Shown here: positions 1-5,485 of the stretch, piece by piece | How positions within the stretch are numbered: position 1 is the stretch's first letter | How the letters are laid out: every line of letters starts with the position of its first letter | NCBI GenBank assembly: GCA_014859785.1 | Contig: JACUTP010000058.1 | Span: forward strand, 1 to 9,851 | Source of the DNA: Candidatus Methanoperedentaceae archaeon | GTDB taxonomy: Archaea > Halobacteriota > Methanosarcinia > Methanosarcinales > Methanoperedenaceae | DNA: 9,851 bases | Reading direction: 5' to 3' | Program-made: the position numbers and the translations under genes | The notes under the pieces: model-generated | What the model was told of the DNA's origin: nothing | Seen by the model: only the letters and a program-made list of their open reading frames with translations | Databases searched by the model: none

Positions 1-464
1 GCATTCGGTGAACCCGGAAGGCAGAAAATAACTTTCCCGCGTGCAACACCTGCAACAGCACGTGTAAGCATCACCGAGTTTCCTACCTGTTCAAGGCTTT
101 TATACCTGAAAAGCTCCCCGAACCCTGGAATTTCCTTTTCAAAAAAAGGATTCACGGCTTCAATTGTAACATCAGATGGTGAAAGACCCGTGCCGCCGCT
201 TGATATTATAATATCTGCATCGGAATATATTACTTTTTTGAATGCTTCCTTTATCATTTCGAGATTGTCGGGAACAAGTTCATAATGCACGATTTCACAG
301 CCCCTGACATGCATCATACCCCATATGAGTTTTCCTGATGCATCCTCTGCGCGCTCTGGTCTATCAGCACTCCCGTATTTTTCATATCGTGAGCTGCTGA
401 TGGTAAGTACTGCACATTTGAATGAGTTTTTCACGTTTTCCTTGTGTTTCACTGACATCTCCAT
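1..464 (-). CDS. moaB: MoaB/Mog-family molybdopterin biosynthesis protein (C-terminus cut by window edge)
   Basis: Reading the minus strand from ATG at 464 gives 154 codons running off the window at base 1. The MoaB/Mog fold binds molybdopterin and adenylylates it in molybdenum/tungsten cofactor synthesis in the cytoplasm. Seen: a DASGK segment near residues 41-45, the pterin-binding SSGGTGLSPSD loop at about 88-98, the IPGFGELFR motif at 112-120 and a LPGSP turn at 149-153. The family is usually about 165-180 aa, so only some 15-25 residues are missing. A second in-frame ATG lies two codons in (458). No Shine-Dalgarno precedes either one, and a TATA-like element at 487-492 would place the transcript start about at the ATG, so a leaderless mRNA is likely. 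It is divergent from the DUF1786 gene. A role in tungstopterin rather than molybdopterin cannot be told from sequence. Confidence 0.93.
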   Translation of the reverse strand, partial: MEMSVKHKENVKNSFKCAVLTISSSRYEKYGSADRPERAEDASGKLIWGMMHVRGCEIVHYELVPDNLEMIKEAFKKVIYSDADIIISSGGTGLSPSDVTIEAVNPFFEKEIPGFGELFRYKSLEQVGNSVMLTRAVAGVARGKVIFCLPGSPN

Positions 465-469
465 GACAG

Positions 470-492
470 TTAATATATGCAAGAAGATATAT
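470..492. promoter_or_regulatory. Interleaved divergent TATA-like boxes between moaB and the DUF1786 gene
   Basis: Only 45 bp separate the two start codons. TTAATATAT at 470-478 is suitably placed for plus-strand transcription starting near 500, just before the ATG at 510. ATATAT at 487-492 is suitably placed for minus-strand transcription starting near 464, at the moaB ATG. Each box lies on the far side of the other gene's start, so the two pre-initiation complexes would overlap. This is inferred from spacing only. Confidence 0.45.
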
Positions 493-509
493 GAAAGATT
501 CTGTTAAGC

Positions 510-1568
510 ATGAAACTTCTTGCAATTGATGTAGGTATGGGTACACAGGATATTCTTCTTTATGACAGTGAAAAACGTATTGAAAACTGCTTCAAGATGG
601 TTTTACCGTCACAGACACAGATTGTGGCAAAGCAGGTTTCAGAGGCTACAGCAAAAGGCCAGGATGTCATCCTTTCAGGTGAAACCATGGGCGGCGGGGC
701 ATCCAGCAGCGCGGTTATGAAGCATTTAAAGCCAGGAAATTGTGTGTATGCCACGGAAAAGGCAGCACTTACCCTGAATGACGATATCCAGAAGGTCCGG
801 GAAATGGGCGTTGTTATTGTCAGCGAAGATGAAGCCCGTGAACTGGATGGCGTTCATATCAAGATGTGTGACATAGACACAAATGCCCTTGGAAAAGCGT
901 TTTCCTTATTCGGGGTAAATATGCCGGAAAGGTCAGCAGTTGCAGTCCAGGACCACGGGTATGCACCCGGTATGAGTAACCGTGTGTTCCGTTTTGATTA
1001 TTTCAGGGAAGTTATACAAAACGGCGGAAATCTTGATTCTTTTGTATACTGTGGTAATATCCCTGAACGTTTCTCGCGCATGAAAGCAGTTGAAAGGACA
1101 CTTCCAGGTGCGCTATTCATGGACACTGGAATGGCTGCAGTACGGGGCGCGCTTCTTGATGAAAATGCTTCATCCCCCTGTCTTGCAGTCAATGTCGGGA
1201 ACGGACATACCCTTGCATGTGTTGTTGACGGCATGGATGTGCTGTCTGTGTTTGAACACCATACCGGACAGATGACACAGGGCAAGCTTGATGATTACCT
1301 GAGACGGCTCTGTGAGGGAACAGTTGATTTCCAGGAAGTGTTCGATGACGGTGGGCATGGCTGTTTTGTCAGGGAAGCTGTGGGTTTCGGGAATATCGGG
1401 TCTGTACTCGTAACAGGCCCTAACAGGTACTTTATGAAAAGCTCCGGTCTGGACACTCATTTTGCAGCACCGTTCGGGGATATGATGTTGACAGGCTGTT
1501 TCGGGCTGATGGATGCTTACCTTAATAATACACAGATAATACACAGGACTAAAACGGAGAAAATATGA
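510..1568 (+). CDS. DUF1786 family protein, ASKHA/actin-like ATPase fold suspected
   Basis: A 352-aa protein that I recognise as DUF1786, an archaeal family often mislabelled as related to pyruvate formate-lyase activating enzyme; its reaction is unknown to me. Seen: an N-terminal AIDVGMGTQD (residues 5-14) resembling the phosphate-1 loop of acetate/sugar kinases and Hsp70, a DTGMA segment at 205-209, a second Gly-rich NVGNGHT loop at 228-234 resembling phosphate-2, and a C-terminal TGPNR at 302-306 where such folds place the adenosine motif. There is no radical-SAM CxxxCxxC cluster, which argues against activase activity. The ATG at 510 lies just after a TATA-like box with no clear ribosome site, so translation may be near leaderless. 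It overlaps the downstream zinc-ribbon gene by ATGA, implying coupled expression. A nucleotide-binding or kinase role is inference. Confidence 0.85.
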   Translation: MKLLAIDVGMGTQDILLYDSEKRIENCFKMVLPSQTQIVAKQVSEATAKGQDVILSGETMGGGASSSAVMKHLKPGNCVYATEKAALTLNDDIQKVREMGVVIVSEDEARELDGVHIKMCDIDTNALGKAFSLFGVNMPERSAVAVQDHGYAPGMSNRVFRFDYFREVIQNGGNLDSFVYCGNIPERFSRMKAVERTLPGALFMDTGMAAVRGALLDENASSPCLAVNVGNGHTLACVVDGMDVLSVFEHHTGQMTQGKLDDYLRRLCEGTVDFQEVFDDGGHGCFVREAVGFGNIGSVLVTGPNRYFMKSSGLDTHFAAPFGDMMLTGCFGLMDAYLNNTQIIHRTKTEKI

Positions 1569-1708
1569 AAAACAGGGCTCTTTTTGACAATAAATGTCCC
1601 ACATGCGGAAGCTGGATGAAATCCGAACACAAAAAAAGCGAGAAAGGAATGAATATTATTACATATTCATGTCCTGAATGCGGTCTTTCCTACGCTGCCG
1701 AAGGGTAA
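1565..1708 (+). CDS. 47-aa double-CxxC zinc-ribbon protein
   Basis: A small gene starting at ATG 1565 inside the stop of the DUF1786 gene (ATGA overlap). A GGAGA ribosome site at 1556-1560 lies 4 nt before the start. The 47-aa product has two knuckles, CPTC at residues 11-14 and CPEC at 36-39, separated by a basic Lys-rich stretch. This is a typical treble-clef/zinc-ribbon pattern that should bind one Zn ion. Such ribbons commonly bind nucleic acids or protein partners. No specific family is recognised. Start overlap, ribosome site and paired cysteines together make it a convincing gene despite its size. Translational coupling to the DUF1786 gene suggests the two products work together. Confidence 0.72.
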   Translation: MKNRALFDNKCPTCGSWMKSEHKKSEKGMNIITYSCPECGLSYAAEG

Positions 1709-1732
1709 TGATAACCAAAATGGAATGATAGG

Positions 1733-2623
1733 ATGATAATAGAAATTCTGTTAATATTGGTTGTATTACTTCTAATAATTCTGGTATTCCTGGTTCTAAA
1801 AAGCGGAAAAATCGAACCGATTACTATCGAATCTGCCATATCAAGGGTGTGGATGGAATCAGGGCTGGATGAAAAAGTGGGAGAGATTACGACCCATGCC
1901 CGGGACATCAGGGACAGTCACAGGTCAATTGAACAAATGCTCAGGGTACCCAAGGAAAGAGCTTCTTTCGGTGAGATAAGCCTTGAAACAATTCTATCAG
2001 ATCAACTTTCTCCTGATATGTTCGGTATCAGAGAAAGGATTCTTGATGGAAAAATCCCGGATTCCTATATCAAATCAACTGTAGGGCTAATCTGTATTGA
2101 TTCCAAGTTTCCACTTGACAATTATGAAAAAATGGCAGACACAACGGACGTTAAAGAAAAAGAAATTTTAAAAAAGCAATTTATAAGGGATGTTCAAGGA
2201 CATCTCAATAAAATATCTGCCGATTATGTATGCCCTGAAAAAGGTTCAGCTGAGTTTGCTTTTGCTTATATCCCTTCGGAAGGGGTTTATTATTTTTTGC
2301 TGACTGAAGCTTACCATATGTTAAGGGAATTTACTAAAAAAGGGGTGCAGGTGGTCTCACCGTTAACCATCTCACATAAAATTGAACTTATAAAAACAGG
2401 AATCCATGCCAAAAAACTTTCCAATGAAGCAGAACTGGTGAAAAGTAATATTATTAAACTTTCACGCCAGTTTGAAGATATTGATATAATCTGGAAAGTA
2501 TTTTATGAAACCCATTTAAGGAACGCTGGAAAGAAAGCTGATGAACTAGATCAATCCTATAAAAAACTAAGGGACGAATTTAACAGGATTTCCGAATTTT
2601 CTGAAGATAGTAAAATGAATTAA
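1733..2623 (+). CDS. rmuC: RmuC-like protein with N-terminal membrane anchor
   Basis: A 296-aa protein. Residues 2-23 are almost entirely Ile, Leu and Val and form one membrane span, followed by a short helical linker and an RmuC domain. Diagnostic RmuC segments seen are CIDSKFPLDNY (D123-x-K125, the D-x-K part of the PD-(D/E)XK-like core) and AYIPSEGVYY (about 178-187). RmuC proteins are thought to limit DNA inversions or rearrangements and are proposed nucleases; the biochemical activity is not firmly known. Bacterial RmuC is about 450-500 aa with a long coiled coil, which here is greatly shortened. The ribosome site is weak (GATAGG abutting ATG 1733). It lies 24 bp after the zinc-ribbon gene on the same strand, perhaps as third gene of that operon. 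It is AT-rich: 16 G/C in the 60 bases at 2161-2220, against 32 of 60 at 1141-1200 in the DUF1786 gene. Its 3' end converges on purE with a 9-bp gap. Confidence 0.85.
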   Translation: MIIEILLILVVLLLIILVFLVLKSGKIEPITIESAISRVWMESGLDEKVGEITTHARDIRDSHRSIEQMLRVPKERASFGEISLETILSDQLSPDMFGIRERILDGKIPDSYIKSTVGLICIDSKFPLDNYEKMADTTDVKEKEILKKQFIRDVQGHLNKISADYVCPEKGSAEFAFAYIPSEGVYYFLLTEAYHMLREFTKKGVQVVSPLTISHKIELIKTGIHAKKLSNEAELVKSNIIKLSRQFEDIDIIWKVFYETHLRNAGKKADELDQSYKKLRDEFNRISEFSEDSKMN

Positions 2624-2632
2624 ATTTTGCAA

Positions 2633-3019
2633 TCACCCCTTCCTGAGAATCCGCAGGGCAAGATGCGCGGCATTGGCACCGTTATCTATCCCGACACATG
2701 CAACAGGAACACCGGGCGGCATCTGGGCAATGGATAAAAGCGCATCCATACCGCCAAGTTTAGCACTGACAGGTACACCGATGACGGGTTTTTTAGTCTT
2801 TGATGCCACAACACCCGGAAGGGCTGCCGATAAACCCGCAATTGCAATAAAAACCTCTGCATCACTTTTTGATATATACTCATCCAGTTCCACAGGATTC
2901 CTGTGGGCGGAAAGAACACGAATCTCATAATCCACACCCGCCTTATCAAGAATTTTTGAAGATTGCTGCGCGATTTCCATGTCCGATTCTGAACCTGTTA
3001 ATATTGATACCGTAACCAT
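2633..3019 (-). CDS. purE: PurE, AIR carboxylase / N5-CAIR mutase, short form
   Basis: A 128-aa PurE-family protein acting in de novo purine synthesis, where it forms CAIR from AIR plus CO2 or from N5-CAIR. Seen: the phosphate-binding GSESDME near residues 9-15, the SAHR motif with the catalytic His near 37-40, the IAIAGLSAALPGVVAS loop at about 58-73, and the KPVIGVPV and QMPPGVPVA segments. Two departures stand out. The loop that reads AAHLPG in the E. coli enzyme has Ala instead of His. The protein also stops just after the ILRKG helix, lacking the 30-40-residue C-terminal helical tail of about 160-170-aa homologues. No PurK is visible next to it, so which substrate it uses cannot be decided. 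Start ATG 3019 follows a minus-strand TATA-like box with no clear ribosome site. Confidence 0.9.
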   Translation of the reverse strand: MVTVSILTGSESDMEIAQQSSKILDKAGVDYEIRVLSAHRNPVELDEYISKSDAEVFIAIAGLSAALPGVVASKTKKPVIGVPVSAKLGGMDALLSIAQMPPGVPVACVGIDNGANAAHLALRILRKG

Positions 3020-3055
3020 ACTGCATAAATGGTCAATTAATCCATAAAACGCTTT

Positions 3056-3068
3056 GTGTATATTTAAG
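3056..3068 (-). promoter_or_regulatory. TATA-like promoter element of purE
   Basis: On the minus strand this stretch reads CTTAAATATACAC, a good archaeal TATA match. It predicts transcription starting about 3030-3040 and a 10-20 nt leader before the purE ATG at 3019. It lies only about 10 bp beyond the putative terminator of the upstream two-gene unit. Confidence 0.45.
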
Positions 3069-3078
3069 AAATAACTGG

Positions 3079-3112
3079 AAAAAGGGAGGGTGGGAAGATG
3101 ACAAATCCTCCC
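3079..3112 (-). terminator. Stem plus U-tract terminator of the RHH-like/87-aa unit
   Basis: On the minus strand GGGAGG (3112-3107) can pair with CCTCCC (3089-3084) over a 17-nt loop, followed at once by five T residues (3083-3079). It lies 37 bp past the stop of the 87-aa gene and just before the purE promoter. Archaeal termination depends mainly on the U-tract, so the stem may only assist. A smaller hairpin, TTCCT/AGGAA, lies in between at about 3123-3138. Confidence 0.45.
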
Positions 3113-3148
3113 AATTTATGGCTTCCTATCTTAAGGAACCCCCGGTTT

Positions 3149-3412
3149 TTATTCGTCTGAAAAATCTTCACTATCCATATTTACATGCCTTGAGAACATG
3201 GAGACCCACATGGAGTATTTACCATAAACCAGAAGTCCGCTGTTAGGAAAGGAAAGTTCATTAATATATGTCCCGTCCTGCCCGAGTTCGGCAGCATCCC
3301 CCATATACAATCCCATTGTGCCGTTTTTCCCAAAACCAAGTGAAACCTTCATCTGGTCCGCCTGCATGTTCCGGATTGGAATGGATGTAATGTATCTTGG
3401 AACCTGTTTCAT
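3149..3412 (-). CDS. 87-aa protein of unknown function, partner of the RHH-like gene
   Basis: The frame is open back to 3484, but I place the start at ATG 3412, one base after the TAA of the preceding small gene. An AGGG about 10 nt upstream may serve as ribosome site, and the codons before 3412 overlap the better-supported RHH-like gene in another frame. The 87-aa product has no signal peptide, membrane span or cysteine. It shows a Gly-rich centre (KVSLGFGKNGTMGLYMGDA), several Met and Tyr residues in likely beta strands, and an acidic end (DSEDFSDE). No family is recognised. The tight junction implies one mRNA with the upstream gene, probably ending at the stem/T-tract near 3079. Toxin, structural partner or effector roles are all unproven. 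Confidence 0.6.
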   Translation of the reverse strand: MKQVPRYITSIPIRNMQADQMKVSLGFGKNGTMGLYMGDAAELGQDGTYINELSFPNSGLLVYGKYSMWVSMFSRHVNMDSEDFSDE

Positions 3413-3413
3413 A

Positions 3414-3551
3414 TTAATCAACCCTGTCACACTCCAGGTAGTGATATACTGCCCTTGAAATAGCCTCCTTGATAGAATCTTCACCTGTTTTTTCTTTTAA
3501 TGCAATTATGTCTTCCTGTGGAAGTACTGATTGGACGTGGACTAATTTCAT
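3414..3551 (-). CDS. 45-aa ribbon-helix-helix-like protein (DUF5371-like)
   Basis: A 45-codon gene from ATG 3551 to TAA 3416-3414. A GAGG ribosome site at 3563-3560 lies 8 nt before the start. The product begins with a short strand (KLVHVQSVLP), then one helix (QEDIIALKEKTGE), then a second (DSIKEAISRAVYHYLEC). This matches the strand-helix-turn-helix plan of Arc/MetJ/CopG dimers, including the Gly-turn and the Ser cap before helix B. From memory it also resembles the small archaeal family DUF5371; no search was possible. It would act as a dimeric DNA-binding regulator or antitoxin. It has its own TATA-like box (3589-3598) with an operator-like palindrome just inside it, and it is joined to the 87-aa gene by a 1-nt gap. 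Confidence 0.72.
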   Translation of the reverse strand: MKLVHVQSVLPQEDIIALKEKTGEDSIKEAISRAVYHYLECDRVD

Positions 3552-3573
3552 TCCCGGTGCCTCTAATAATAAT

Positions 3574-3589
3574 CATTATACTCATAATG
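3574..3589. promoter_or_regulatory. Operator-like palindrome CATTAT-N4-ATAATG
   Basis: A perfect 6-bp inverted repeat with a 4-bp spacer. It lies between the minus-strand TATA-like box (3589-3598) and the predicted transcript start of the RHH-like gene (about 3565-3570). Such a position would allow repression, possibly autorepression by the RHH-like product. Six-bp repeats of this sort arise often by chance in AT-rich DNA, so only the location makes it notable. Confidence 0.35.
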
Positions 3590-3598
3590 TATATATCT
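3589..3598 (-). promoter_or_regulatory. TATA-like element of the RHH-like/87-aa unit
   Basis: Minus strand reads AGATATATAC. A start about 25 bp downstream gives a leader of about 15-20 nt that contains the GAGG ribosome site of the gene starting at 3551. Confidence 0.45.
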
Positions 3599-3658
3599 TT
3601 CCATATCATGGGTTTATAGTGCCGTTCAATTGGAAAAGTAACGGATTATGGCAGATAA

Positions 3659-3668
3659 ATTAAATATA
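3659..3668 (+). promoter_or_regulatory. TATA-like element of the FAH-family gene
   Basis: TTAAATATAC on the plus strand predicts transcription from about 3688-3695. That leaves the ATG at 3670 outside the mRNA and gives a leader of about 20 nt with GGAAGG (3698-3703) before the ATG at 3712. This element therefore helps decide the start of the downstream gene. Confidence 0.5.
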
Positions 3669-3711
3669 CATGTCAGCTTCAATACAAAATAGATTTTGGA
3701 AGGTTATGGTT

Positions 3712-4452
3712 ATGTTAGGCAGGTTCAAATTAGGGGGTGACATATTCCATGGGAAGATAAAAGGCGACAGGGTCATTGTTGACAGGATACTGTATTATGA
3801 TACATACCGGATTTCAGATCTCGAATTACTTCCGCCTGTTCACCCGAGCAAGATAATATGTGTTGGCATGAATTACATTGACCATGCAAGGGAACTGGAC
3901 ATGCCGGTGCCTGATTCTCCCATTATTTTCCTGAAGCCTCCGACCGCCGTAACAGGTCATATGGGCAAGATAGTTTATCCAGGAACTTCAAAACATGTGG
4001 ATTATGAGGGGGAACTCGCGGTTGTAATCGGGACAAGGTGCAAGAATATAAGCGCGGAAGATGCAAACAGCGTGATAATGGGATATACCTGCTTCAATGA
4101 TGTTACTGCAAGGGACCTCCAGAAAAAGGACACCCAGTGGACAAGGGCAAAGGGTTTCGATACCTTTGCACCGTCTGGTCCTTATATTGCAGACCCCTCA
4201 ATAGGTTCCGGCAACCTTTCTATTAAAACAAGGGTGAACGGGGATGTCAGGCAGGATTCCAGCACCTCCAACATGATATTTGATGTACCAGAACTAATCG
4301 AGTTTATTTCAGGTATTATGACCCTGGAAAAGGGCGATGTCATAGCAACGGGTACGCCGCCGGGAGTAGGGGAAATGTTTGTGGGTGATGAGGTCGAGGT
4401 TGAAATAGAGAATATCGGCATCCTTAAGAACACGGTAATCGCGCAGGAATAA
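3712..4452 (+). CDS. Fumarylacetoacetate hydrolase (FAH) family protein, FAHD1-like
   Basis: A 246-aa single-domain FAH protein (COG0179 type), a Mg-dependent enzyme of the acylpyruvase, oxaloacetate decarboxylase or isomerase kind, probably cytosolic. I start it at ATG 3712: GGAAGG at 3698-3703 gives 8-nt spacing, and MLGRFKLGG fits the family N-terminus. The longer frame from ATG 3670 would start only 2 bp after a TATA-like box. Seen: GMNYIDHARE with His58 and Glu61, three apart like the catalytic His/Glu pair of FAHD1; metal ligands Glu99 and Glu101 (DYEGE) and Asp130 (CFNDVTARD) at the spacing known in FAHD1; Lys147 in KGFD; and ATGTPPGVG near the end. The residues favour decarboxylase or acylpyruvase chemistry, but the substrate is not decided. 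It stands alone and converges on dphB with a 23-bp gap. Confidence 0.9.
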   Translation: MLGRFKLGGDIFHGKIKGDRVIVDRILYYDTYRISDLELLPPVHPSKIICVGMNYIDHARELDMPVPDSPIIFLKPPTAVTGHMGKIVYPGTSKHVDYEGELAVVIGTRCKNISAEDANSVIMGYTCFNDVTARDLQKKDTQWTRAKGFDTFAPSGPYIADPSIGSGNLSIKTRVNGDVRQDSSTSNMIFDVPELIEFISGIMTLEKGDVIATGTPPGVGEMFVGDEVEVEIENIGILKNTVIAQE

Positions 4453-4475
4453 ATATAGGCGGAAAATATTAAAAT

Positions 4476-5264
4476 TCACTTTAAAATCTCAGGAGGAGCC
4501 CCGCAAAGTTTTACAAGCGCTTCAGCCTCAATGAAATGCAGGCTTGCCGGTATGATAAGACAATGCAGCGGTTCCCCGAAATCATAACTTTGCAGGTTTT
4601 CGAGATAACCTGCATGGACACAGGGGGTCTCCGAGCCTGCCCGTGCAATCCCGACAGCAAGGCTTTTTTCCAGTACCCCTTCACCTCTTCGTTCTTCCAT
4701 TTCAAGAAGCAGCGAGACAGCAGTTTTTATATCCATGAATCCTTTCTCAACGTCAATATCAAGGAAAATGAGTGTATGGAGGTCGTGTTGCCTGTTCATT
4801 TTAATGGTATCATACGGCGCTTCAGATATGATTGCAGTGTCGTTTCGCATATAGGGAAAGGGAATTGTTGCTGATTTCCCGAACCTGTAGTTCTGCAAAC
4901 CGCTAAGACCTGAAATTGCCGAGGTAATGGACGGTGCATGGATAATTTTCGTTTCAATTCCCATTTCCCTTGCACGCAGGCGAAGGTCGATATGGGTGGT
5001 CGCCACCATGGCATCCCCGCCTGTCAGGAATACAATGTTTTTATCTTTTGCCTTTGAGAGCCATAAAGGGTCATTCTCAACATCTTCCCTTTTCAGGACT
5101 ATCAGTTTCCTTCCGTAGAATTCCTCTATTTTTTCGATGTTTGTCCCGATAAGATGGGATGTATAAAATTCGGCATATACTTCGTCAGCACTCCTGACAG
5201 CCTCCAGTCCCTTGACTGTTATATCCTTTTCATCATAAAGCCCGAGTCCGACAAAGGTTAACAT
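4476..5264 (-). CDS. dphB: Diphthine synthase DphB
   Basis: A 262-aa protein, full length for archaeal DphB (about 260-270 aa). It is the SAM-dependent methyltransferase that methylates the precursor side chain on the conserved His of elongation factor 2 during diphthamide synthesis in the cytosol. Seen: the N-terminal GLGLYDEKDIT, VYAEFYTS, the Gly-rich GGDAMVATTH near residues 81-90, IHAPSITSAISGLSGLQ with NYRFGKS in the middle, and GIARAGSE near 206-213. These are characteristic of the tetrapyrrole-methylase-fold DphB family. No Shine-Dalgarno precedes ATG 5264, and a minus-strand TATA-like box at 5306-5317 gives a leader of about 20 nt. A 15-bp palindrome covers the start codon. The gene is divergent from the small membrane peptide and trm5. 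Confidence 0.96.
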   Translation of the reverse strand: MLTFVGLGLYDEKDITVKGLEAVRSADEVYAEFYTSHLIGTNIEKIEEFYGRKLIVLKREDVENDPLWLSKAKDKNIVFLTGGDAMVATTHIDLRLRAREMGIETKIIHAPSITSAISGLSGLQNYRFGKSATIPFPYMRNDTAIISEAPYDTIKMNRQHDLHTLIFLDIDVEKGFMDIKTAVSLLLEMEERRGEGVLEKSLAVGIARAGSETPCVHAGYLENLQSYDFGEPLHCLIIPASLHFIEAEALVKLCGAPPEILK

Positions 5265-5273
5265 AATATGTTA
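5259..5273. repeat. 15-bp palindrome over the dphB start codon
   Basis: TAACAT-AAT-ATGTTA is a perfect 6-bp inverted repeat with a 3-bp spacer that includes the dphB start codon (5262-5264). It could be a binding site or a weak hairpin affecting initiation. At this AT content and size it may equally be chance. Confidence 0.3.
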
Positions 5274-5305
5274 TTGGGTAGCAGTATTCGTAAATCTTTC
5301 CATGC

Positions 5306-5317
5306 TAAAATATAAAC
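5306..5317. promoter_or_regulatory. Shared TATA-like element between dphB and the small membrane gene
   Basis: TAAAATATAAAC on plus and GTTTATATTTTA on minus are both acceptable archaeal TATA boxes. Plus-strand transcription would begin near 5338, almost at the ATG of the small gene (5341). Minus-strand transcription would begin near 5286, about 20 nt before dphB. One element may therefore serve both directions. Confidence 0.4.
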
Positions 5318-5340
5318 TTCAATAAGGCAAACAGGAACAG

Positions 5341-5466
5341 ATGAAATTAAAAGGGAAACTTAAAACCACGGCTCTCACAATAGGCAGCGCTCTCGGTTAT
5401 ATTGCAATTATAACAGGTATAATAATGGCTGTCCTGATCCTGGAAACGATATATTCGGGTATTTGA
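5341..5466 (+). CDS. 41-aa single-span membrane peptide
   Basis: A short open frame from ATG 5341 to TGA 5464-5466. The product has a basic N-terminus (MKLKGKLK) and then one long hydrophobic stretch from about residue 10 to 34 (IGSALGYIAIITGIIMAVLI and onward), ending in LETIYSGI. It fits a single transmembrane helix with the N-terminus inside. AGGAA at 5332-5336 is a possible ribosome site, and a TATA-like box lies 25-30 bp upstream. It ends 19 bp before the ATG of trm5, so it may be the first gene of a trm5 transcript. No family is recognised; a shadow frame is possible, but composition, start signals and placement favour a real gene. Confidence 0.5.
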   Translation: MKLKGKLKTTALTIGSALGYIAIITGIIMAVLILETIYSGI

Positions 5467-5485
5467 GGTATTTTTCAGGTTGGAT

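Noticed and set aside
325..507. 60-aa plus-strand frame opposite the moaB 5' part
   Set aside because: moaB on the minus strand is well supported over this region; the frame is a shadow that ends just before the DUF1786 start.
1170..1604. 144-aa antisense frame over the end of the DUF1786 gene
   Set aside because: Overlaps both the DUF1786 gene and the zinc-ribbon gene, has no promoter or ribosome site, and resembles no family.
3137..3148. AACC-CCC-GGTT followed by T-run as a plus-strand terminator
   Set aside because: No plus-strand gene ends upstream within reach (rmuC ends at 2623 and faces purE), so a terminator role on this strand has no client.
3413..3484. Upstream extension of the 87-aa protein to 3484
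   Set aside because: It would overlap the RHH-like gene in another frame; the ATG one base after that gene's stop is a better start.
3469..3663. 64-aa plus-strand frame before the FAH gene
   Set aside because: Covers the RHH-like gene and its promoter on the other strand; composition is Asn/Tyr/Phe-rich from AT-rich non-coding DNA, and no ribosome site is seen.
3670..3711. Longer N-terminus of the FAH protein from ATG 3670
   Set aside because: The extension starts 2 bp after a TATA-like box, adds residues not typical of the family, and the ATG at 3712 has GGAAGG at 8-nt spacing.
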